Assembly (NCBI GenBank): GCA_009702465.1
Contig: WLHY01000020.1
Coordinates: 1 to 10,656, forward strand
Source of the DNA: Actinomycetota bacterium
Lineage (GTDB): Bacteria > Actinomycetota > Actinomycetes > Nanopelagicales > Nanopelagicaceae
Length of the DNA stretch: 10,656 nucleotides
Direction: 5' to 3'
Made by a program: the position numbers and the translations under genes
The notes under the pieces: model-generated
Told to the model about the DNA's origin: nothing
Databases searched by the model: none
Seen by the model: the letters and a program-made list of their open reading frames with translations, nothing else
Shown: positions 5,989 through 10,656 of the stretch, in pieces
Position numbering within the stretch: position 1 is the first letter of the stretch
Layout: every line of letters begins with the position of its first letter

Positions 5989-7512
5989 ATGAGCAAAACA
6001 TTTACCGCCCAAAATCCAGCAACCGCCCAAGCCGTTGGCCAAGAGATCATCGAGTGGGATCAAGCCCAAGTTTTAAATGCGATCAAAGCTGCAGATGCCG
6101 TTAAAGCACAATTAGCACAGAGTGATCCAAGCAAGAGAGCGGCCTTGTTAAATGCAATTGCTGATTCAATTGAGGCGCAAAAGGAAAATTTAGCGCAGAT
6201 GGCTCATCAAGAGACCGCACTTCCTATGCCACGAGTAACTGGTGAGGTTATGCGAACTGTTATTCAAATACGTGCATTTGCCACACTTGTTAAAAAAGGT
6301 GGGCATTTACTGCCGATTATTGATTTAGCAGATCCTGATTTTCAACCAGTAGCTAGACCTGATTTACGTAAAACCCAACAACCATTGGGAGTTGTTGCGG
6401 TATTTGCGGCAAGTAATTTTCCATTAGCTTTTTCAGTTGCTGGTGGCGACACCGCATCAGCGTTAGCGGCGGGCTGTCCAGTAGTTGTTAAGGCTCATCC
6501 ATCCCATCCAAATACATCGCAATTAGTTTACGAAGCGGTTATCTCTGCAATTCAATCCCAAGGCTTATCTAAGGATCTATTTGCAATTGTGCATGGAACA
6601 AATCCACAAATTACCCATTGGTTGGCACAGGCACCAGCGATAACTGCAATTGGATTTACCGGTTCAGGTTTAGTTGGGAAGTTGTTAATTAAGTTATCCC
6701 AAGAGCGAGCAGTACCAATTCCAGTTTATGCAGAGATGGGTTCATTAAATCCAGTTTTCTTCACACCAACCGCCTTATCTGAAAAAGCGGATGAGTTAGC
6801 GAAAGCTGCTATGGATTCAGCCCTACTTGGTAGCGGCCAATTTTGCACAAAGCCTGGAATTATTATTGTGCCAGCCGATAGCAACGGCGATAAATTTATT
6901 GCGCAAGTAGAAGAGTATGTAGCTTCACAAAAGGTTGGGCCACTTTTAAATGAAGGGATCGCAAGTAGATTTAGCGATAGCACCGGCAAGTTAGCAAAAT
7001 CTGCTGGATTAAAAGTTATCTCCGGTGTAAATAATGCAGATGGCTTTGGTGTCACACCAACCATCTTTGTCGTTGATTGGGCAGATGTTAAAAATCATCA
7101 TGATCTATTGGAAGAGCACTTTGGCCCAACCTCTGTAATTATCCGCGCCCCATTTGATCAATTTTTAACTGTTGCTAAGGCGATGGAGGGTCAATTAACA
7201 GCTGCGCTACATGCAGGTGCAACTGAAAATGTTAGTGATCTAGTAAATCAATTAACTCAATTAGCTGGCCGAGTTATCTGGAATGGCTTTCCAACTGCAG
7301 TATCTGTTACAGCTGCACAAAATCATGGTGGTCAATGGCCAGCCTCATCTACCCACACCACATCAGTGGGCTTGGATGCGATCTACCGCTTTGTGCGCCC
7401 AGTTGTTTATCAAAACTTCCCAGATAATCAATTACCAGCGCAGCTACAAAACGCCAATCCTTATGGAATTGAGCGGGTTGTTAATGGCGAAAGAAGCGCT
7501 AAAGCGATCTAA
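5989..7512 (+). CDS. Alpha-ketoglutaric semialdehyde dehydrogenase (2,5-dioxovalerate dehydrogenase)
   Basis: This 507-residue member of the aldehyde dehydrogenase superfamily would oxidise 2,5-dioxopentanoate to alpha-ketoglutarate with NAD(P)+. That is the last step of oxidative pentose, glucarate and hydroxyproline degradation. The KGSADH subgroup is recognised from VFAASNFPLAFSVAGGDTAS at 138-157, which carries the oxyanion Asn143, and GCPVVVKAHPSHPNTS at 162-177. The cofactor loop GFTGS is at 222-226, the general base Glu249 is in AEMGSLNP, and the nucleophile Cys286 is in GQFCTKPG. EEHFGPTS and the C-terminal WNGFPTAVSV also fit. No catalytic residue is missing. It stands alone on its strand after the NAPRY gene and converges with the FAH-family gene. 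The nearby L-arabinonate dehydratase-like gene supports a pentonate pathway; other aldehyde substrates are possible. Confidence 0.9.
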   Translation: MSKTFTAQNPATAQAVGQEIIEWDQAQVLNAIKAADAVKAQLAQSDPSKRAALLNAIADSIEAQKENLAQMAHQETALPMPRVTGEVMRTVIQIRAFATLVKKGGHLLPIIDLADPDFQPVARPDLRKTQQPLGVVAVFAASNFPLAFSVAGGDTASALAAGCPVVVKAHPSHPNTSQLVYEAVISAIQSQGLSKDLFAIVHGTNPQITHWLAQAPAITAIGFTGSGLVGKLLIKLSQERAVPIPVYAEMGSLNPVFFTPTALSEKADELAKAAMDSALLGSGQFCTKPGIIIVPADSNGDKFIAQVEEYVASQKVGPLLNEGIASRFSDSTGKLAKSAGLKVISGVNNADGFGVTPTIFVVDWADVKNHHDLLEEHFGPTSVIIRAPFDQFLTVAKAMEGQLTAALHAGATENVSDLVNQLTQLAGRVIWNGFPTAVSVTAAQNHGGQWPASSTHTTSVGLDAIYRFVRPVVYQNFPDNQLPAQLQNANPYGIERVVNGERSAKAI

Positions 7513-7520
7513 TCACTTTG

Positions 7521-7542
7521 AATTAATTATTTGTAATTAATT
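7521..7542. terminator. AT-only hairpin between convergent genes
   Basis: AATTAATTA (7521-7529) and TAATTAATT (7534-7542) are perfect 9-base arms around TTTG. The hairpin begins 8 bases after the dehydrogenase stop and covers the stop codon of the FAH-family gene. It may slow or end transcription from both sides. A stem with no G-C pairs is weak, so this is tentative. Confidence 0.35.
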
Positions 7543-8390
7543 ACTGAGTTAGTGATTGTGCCAATTCCTTCAATAGTTGTAACAATCTTCTCGCCACCCT
7601 TTAGGAATTTCTCTGGCTTAAAGCCCATACCAACACCTTCGGGGGTACCAGTATTAATCACATCGCCAGCCTTTAGCTCCATAAATTGTGTGATGTACCA
7701 AATACAGTGATTGATACCAAAGATTAGATCATCGGTATTTGAGTTTTGTCGGACCTCACCATCAATTGTGCAAGATAGTTGTAGATTGCTTGGATTAAAT
7801 CCATTTGCTTTTAGTTCATCACCGGTAACAATCCAAGGACCCATTGGGTTAAATGATGGAAATGATTTTCCCTTTACCCATTGACCGCTGCGCTCAACCT
7901 GCCAGTGACGCTCTGAAACATCTTGCGAAACTGTATAACCCAAGATGTAATCGGCAGCCTCTTCCGGAGATTTTAAGTACAAGGCATTTTTCTTTATTAC
8001 AACACAAAGCTCTACCTCATAATCTGTTTTGGCAGAGTTAGGTGGAACCACAATCTGATCATTGCCACCAATTACAGTATCTGGTGCCTTCATAAAGATT
8101 ACTGGCTCAGCAGGGGCTGCCATGCCTGTCTCTTTTGCATGCTTTGCGTAATTTAAGCCAACACAAATAACCTTTGTCGGTCTTGCAACTGGTGAGCCAA
8201 ATCTGAAATCTGAGAGCTTTACCTTTGGCCGATTTGAAAGATCAGCCTTTGCCACCTTATCTAGGGCGCCATTTTCCAGCTCGGTGCGACTCCAATCACT
8301 GATTAGATCATCAACAAAGACCGCCTCTGTTTCACTTACGACTACAGCGGGTTTCTCCTTATAAATTTCACCTAATCGTGCGATCTTCAT
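7527..8390 (-). CDS. FAH-family hydrolase or dehydratase of sugar-acid degradation
   Basis: This 287-residue protein belongs to the fumarylacetoacetate hydrolase family. Seen: the core start KVICVGLNYAKHAKE at 73-87, EPVIFMKAPDTVIGGND at 95-111, metal ligands Glu125 and Glu127 in TDYEVEL, Asp157 in SQDVSERHWQ, WVKGKSFPSFNPMGPW at 171-186, and the C-terminal NTGTPEGVGMG at 246-256. Length and motifs fit the single-domain group that includes 2,4-diketo-3-deoxy-L-fuconate/rhamnonate hydrolases and other C-C hydrolases. The family also includes 2-keto-3-deoxypentonate dehydratases (XylX, KdaD). Between a KGSADH and an arabinonate-type dehydratase, the dehydratase role would complete the route to alpha-ketoglutarate, but sequence alone does not settle it. 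AAGGAG 5 bases before ATG 8390 fixes the start. Divergent from the IlvD/EDD gene and probably controlled with it. Confidence 0.88.
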   Translation of the reverse strand: MKIARLGEIYKEKPAVVVSETEAVFVDDLISDWSRTELENGALDKVAKADLSNRPKVKLSDFRFGSPVARPTKVICVGLNYAKHAKETGMAAPAEPVIFMKAPDTVIGGNDQIVVPPNSAKTDYEVELCVVIKKNALYLKSPEEAADYILGYTVSQDVSERHWQVERSGQWVKGKSFPSFNPMGPWIVTGDELKANGFNPSNLQLSCTIDGEVRQNSNTDDLIFGINHCIWYITQFMELKAGDVINTGTPEGVGMGFKPEKFLKGGEKIVTTIEGIGTITNSVINYK

Positions 8391-8395
8391 ATCTG

Positions 8396-8401
8396 CTCCT
8401 T
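8396..8401 (-). promoter_or_regulatory. Strong Shine-Dalgarno site of the FAH-family gene
   Basis: AAGGAG on the minus strand, 5 bases before ATG 8390, is the best ribosome binding site in the window. It contrasts with the apparently leaderless genes nearby. Confidence 0.75.
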
Positions 8402-8404
8402 AGT

Positions 8405-8446
8405 GATTTAGGTTTAATCAATCTCAGTAAATGATCAGATTTAGCC
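8405..8446. promoter_or_regulatory. Possible operator region in the divergent FAH/dehydratase promoter
   Basis: The 115-base gap between the divergent genes contains a direct repeat GATTTAG at 8405-8411 and 8438-8444, 33 bases apart (about three helical turns). It also has an interrupted palindrome, TAAAT (8428-8432) / ATTTA (8439-8443), around GATCAG. The palindrome would overlap the proposed dehydratase -35. Such a layout would suit a regulator controlling both genes, but no regulator gene is in view and AT-rich DNA yields such matches by chance. Confidence 0.25.
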
Positions 8447-8469
8447 TATTTGGGGTTTTCAACTACGAT
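8441..8469 (+). promoter_or_regulatory. Putative promoter of the IlvD/EDD dehydratase gene
   Basis: TTAGCC (8441-8446) and TACGAT (8464-8469) are 17 bases apart and resemble weak -35 and good -10 elements. A start near 8476 would give a leader of about 30 bases carrying the GGGAG site. The spacing is favourable, the -35 match poor. Confidence 0.35.
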
Positions 8470-8494
8470 ATGGCAAAACTCTAACACAACCCGC

Positions 8495-8499
8495 GGGAG
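8495..8499 (+). promoter_or_regulatory. Shine-Dalgarno site deciding the TTG start of the dehydratase
   Basis: GGGAG ends 6 bases before TTG 8506. Family alignment needs residues starting around here (RRSQYWFG), and no nearby ATG or GTG in frame does better, so the TTG start is well supported. Confidence 0.65.
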
Positions 8500-8505
8500 C
8501 ATCTC

Positions 8506-10233
8506 TTGAGCGAAGAAAAGTTTGATCGCCGTAGTCAATATTGGTTTGGTTTAAAAGATAAGGGTGGTTATATCCACCGCGAACGACTTCGTAATCAAGG
8601 TTATGCGCCAGATGTTTTTGATGGCCGTCCAGTAATCGGAATTGCCAATACATGGTCAGAGTTAAATCCTTGCAATGGATCTTTGAAGGATGTTGCAGAG
8701 TCGGTAAAGCGCGGAGTTTGGGAGGCCGGTGGTTTTCCACTTGAGTTCCCAGCTATGTCATTAAGTGAGCCACTACAACGACCAACCACAATGCTTTATC
8801 GCAATATGTTGGCGATGGAGGTTGAAGAGTTAATCCGCTCCCACCCATTAGATGGTGTTGTCCTACTTGGTAATTGCGACAAGACACCTCCTGGATTATT
8901 AATGGGAGCTGCAAGTGTTGATCTTCCAGCAATCATGATTACCGGTGGACCAATGCTTAATGGCCGCTACCGCGGTGAAGCGGTTGGTTCTGGAACCTTA
9001 GTTTGGAAGTACAGCGAGCAAGTTCGCAGCGGAAAGATCTCTTTTGAAGAGTTTATGGCGATGGAGTCATGCTCAGCACGAAGCCAAGGCTCATGTAACA
9101 CAATGGGAACCGCTTCAACGATGGCATGTGTAATGGAAGCACTTGGAATGCAACTGCCAGGAGCTGCTGCAATTCCAGCGGTTGATTCTCGCAAATTTGC
9201 GCTTGCTCATCTTTCCGGCCGTCGAATTGTAAAGATGGTGGAAGATGATCTTCGTCCATCAAAGGTACTAAACCGCAAAGCATTTGAAAATGCGATCAAA
9301 ATTCTGGCAGCAATTGGTGGTTCCACAAATGCAGTAGTTCACCTACTTGCCATCGCTGGCCGAGTTGGCGTGCCACTTGACCTTGATGATTTCGACAAGT
9401 TAGCGCGTGATGTGCCGGTTATTTCTAACATGATGCCATCTGGAAAATTCTTAATGGAGGATTTCTTTGATGCGGGCGGCGTACCAACTGTTATGCAGGA
9501 GATTTCAAAGTTAATTCACACCGATCACATTACCGTTACTGGCAAAAGCGTTAGAGAGAATATTGATGGCGCAGAGAATTGGAATAAAGAGGTAATTACT
9601 CCAGTTGAAAAGCCATTCCAGGCAGCTGGTGCTGGCATTGCAGTAGTTCGTGGATCTTTGGCTCCAAATGGTGCAATCATTAAAGTTTCAGCAGCATCAC
9701 CACATCTATTAACTCATAAAGGTAAAGCGCTTGTCTTTGATGAGATTGAAGATTATTTGAAGGTGGCAGATGATGCTGATCTTCCAGTAACCCCAGATAC
9801 CATTTTGGTATTACGAAACTCCGGCCCAAAGGGTTATCCAGGCTTTCCAGAGGTAGGCAATATGCCGATGCCAAAGAAAATTTTAGAACAAGGTATTACA
9901 GATATGGTCCGTATCTCTGATGCTCGTATGAGTGGAACTGCATATGGAACGGTTGTACTTCACGTTTCACCTGAATCTACAGCTGGTGGACCACTTGCCT
10001 TTGTACAAAGCGGTGATGAGATTGAGTTAGATGTACCTAACCGTAAATTAAATTTACTTGTCTCAGAGGAAGAGCTAGCAAAGCGCAAAGCAGCATGGGT
10101 TGCACCTGAACCTAAGGCAAAGCGTGGCTGGAGCAAGATGTATATCGAGCATGTGCAACAAGCACACCTTGGTGCAGATCTTGATTTCCTAGTTGGCAGC
10201 AGTGGCGATTACGTGCCACGTCACTCGCACTAA
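8506..10233 (+). CDS. IlvD/EDD-family sugar-acid dehydratase, L-arabinonate dehydratase-like
   Basis: This 575-residue protein would remove water from an aldonic acid, such as L-arabinonate, to give a 2-keto-3-deoxy acid. It uses a [2Fe-2S] cluster and Mg2+. The three cluster cysteines are present: Cys56 (NPCNG), Cys124 (GNCDKTPPG) and Cys197 (QGSCNTMGTAST). Lys126 after Cys-Asp corresponds to the carbamylated Mg-binding Lys, and the Ser of ARMSGTAYG near 490 to the catalytic base. The full-length pattern, including NTWSELNPC, LVWKYSEQV, VQQAHLGADLDFLVGSSG and the final RHSH, resembles Rhizobium L-arabinonate dehydratase more than dihydroxy-acid dehydratase IlvD or phosphogluconate dehydratase Edd. 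Related enzymes also act on D-xylonate, D-fuconate or D-galactonate, so the natural substrate is open. Start TTG. It converges with the enolase-like gene, with 3 bases between the two stops. Confidence 0.92.
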   Translation: MSEEKFDRRSQYWFGLKDKGGYIHRERLRNQGYAPDVFDGRPVIGIANTWSELNPCNGSLKDVAESVKRGVWEAGGFPLEFPAMSLSEPLQRPTTMLYRNMLAMEVEELIRSHPLDGVVLLGNCDKTPPGLLMGAASVDLPAIMITGGPMLNGRYRGEAVGSGTLVWKYSEQVRSGKISFEEFMAMESCSARSQGSCNTMGTASTMACVMEALGMQLPGAAAIPAVDSRKFALAHLSGRRIVKMVEDDLRPSKVLNRKAFENAIKILAAIGGSTNAVVHLLAIAGRVGVPLDLDDFDKLARDVPVISNMMPSGKFLMEDFFDAGGVPTVMQEISKLIHTDHITVTGKSVRENIDGAENWNKEVITPVEKPFQAAGAGIAVVRGSLAPNGAIIKVSAASPHLLTHKGKALVFDEIEDYLKVADDADLPVTPDTILVLRNSGPKGYPGFPEVGNMPMPKKILEQGITDMVRISDARMSGTAYGTVVLHVSPESTAGGPLAFVQSGDEIELDVPNRKLNLLVSEEELAKRKAAWVAPEPKAKRGWSKMYIEHVQQAHLGADLDFLVGSSGDYVPRHSH

Positions 10234-10236
10234 TAC

Positions 10237-10656
10237 TTAATTAAAAGGATTAGCAAAGCTACTCTCTTCAGTTGCCTCTAGCTCTAACAATCGATTCCAC
10301 TTTGCTGTGCGCTCTGAACCATGAGTTGAACCAACCTTGATCTGACCTGCGCGCCAGCCGGTAGCGAGATCAGCTAGCCATGAGTCCTCTGTTTCACCAG
10401 AGCGTGCTGAAACGACAGTGTTGAAGTTGTTTGCACGTGCTTGCTTTAATACATTTAACGTCGAGGTAACTAAGCCATTTTGATTAGCTTTAATCAAGAT
10501 CGCATTTGCACTATTTTCAGCGATCGCCTTGTTTAATCGATTTAAGTTAGTAGTAAGTAAATCATCACCTAATACTTGCAATCTCTTTGGTGCAACCTGC
10601 ATAAATTGCTGCCAAGCTGACCAATCATCCTCTGCAAATGGATCCTCGATGGAAAG
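10237..10656 (-). CDS. Enolase-like protein, C-terminal part (partial; runs off the window)
   Basis: The frame is open to the window edge and 139 residues are visible, so the apparent ATG at 10602 is internal. Enolase barrel motifs are clear: SIEDPFAEDDW at the visible start (the Glu is a Mg ligand), VLGDDLLTTN (the first Asp is a Mg ligand), AILIKANQNG (the Lys is the catalytic base), SARSGETED and GQIKVGS (substrate-binding Lys), then SERTAKWNRLLELE. Glycolytic enolases read SHRSGETED; here the conserved His (His373 in yeast, substrate-contacting) is Ala, and the Ile of NQIG is Asn. This suggests a diverged paralogue rather than the housekeeping phosphopyruvate hydratase, perhaps acting in the adjoining sugar-acid pathway, but that is inference. 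The N-terminal domain and the other catalytic residues lie outside the window. Confidence 0.85.
   Translation of the reverse strand, partial: LSIEDPFAEDDWSAWQQFMQVAPKRLQVLGDDLLTTNLNRLNKAIAENSANAILIKANQNGLVTSTLNVLKQARANNFNTVVSARSGETEDSWLADLATGWRAGQIKVGSTHGSERTAKWNRLLELEATEESSFANPFN

Noticed and set aside
6726..7064. Minus-strand open frame of 112 codons inside the aldehyde dehydrogenase
   Set aside because: It is antisense to a gene with full catalytic motifs; no ribosome site or family resemblance.
8506..10233. Call of dihydroxy-acid dehydratase (IlvD) of branched-chain amino acid synthesis
   Set aside because: The sequence ends in LDFLVGSSG...RHSH and has NTWSELNPC and LVWKYSEQV, which fit sugar-acid dehydratases such as L-arabinonate dehydratase; the neighbours are also sugar-acid genes.
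10231..10244. TTAATTAA palindrome at the dehydratase/enolase-like junction as a terminator
   Set aside because: Eight bases of AT palindrome around stop codons are expected by chance in such DNA; there is no loop or T-tract.
10237..10602. A complete 121-residue gene starting at ATG 10602
   Set aside because: The frame continues upstream to the window edge with SIEDPFAEDDW, a conserved enolase motif, so that ATG is internal.

Overview
The window looks like part of the chromosome of a streamlined, AT-rich actinobacterium, most likely a freshwater 'Candidatus Nanopelagicales' (acI) type. The gene content is actinobacterial: an atpD-atpC end, a MurA with Asp instead of Cys in the active site, a divergent PduO-type cobalamin adenosyltransferase beside murA (the same pairing as Rv1314c/Rv1315 of Mycobacterium tuberculosis), GlpX, and a small zinc-binding-type protein ending in NAPRY. 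Codon third positions are AT-rich, genes touch or overlap, and no gap exceeds about 120 bases. The taxonomic placement is inference from these traits.

Layout: (1) 1-336, the end of the ATP synthase operon: the atpD tail and an atpC that encodes only the N-terminal half of a normal epsilon subunit. (2) 365-2582, minus strand, murA followed by overlapping glpX (peptidoglycan precursor synthesis and gluconeogenesis). (3) 2632-3207, plus strand, the cobalamin adenosyltransferase, divergent from murA. (4) 3208-5572, minus strand, a translationally coupled trio: ABC ATPase, ABC-2 permease and a secreted protein with a lysine/threonine/proline-rich linker; both junctions are ATGA overlaps. (5) 5631-5951, the small Cys/His protein, divergent from the ABC operon. 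(6) 5989-10656, a sugar-acid catabolic block: alpha-ketoglutaric semialdehyde dehydrogenase (+), an FAH-family hydrolase/dehydratase (-), an L-arabinonate dehydratase-like IlvD/EDD enzyme (+), and the C-terminal part of an enolase-like protein (-) that runs off the window end.

The last block fits a non-phosphorylating (Weimberg-type) route in which a pentonate is dehydrated to a 2-keto-3-deoxypentonate, dehydrated again to alpha-ketoglutaric semialdehyde, and oxidised to alpha-ketoglutarate. The FAH-family protein is a candidate for the middle step, although its size and motifs also resemble 2,4-diketo-3-deoxy-sugar-acid hydrolases. The neighbouring enolase-like protein lacks a histidine conserved in glycolytic enolases.

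Regulation visible in the sequence: murA, the aldehyde dehydrogenase and possibly the NAPRY gene have a -10-like hexamer 6-7 bases before the start codon and no convincing Shine-Dalgarno site, as expected for leaderless mRNAs. Other genes have clear ribosome binding sites. Convergent junctions carry AT-rich palindromes rather than classical GC-rich terminators. No RNA genes, CRISPR arrays, insertion sequences or phage genes were seen.
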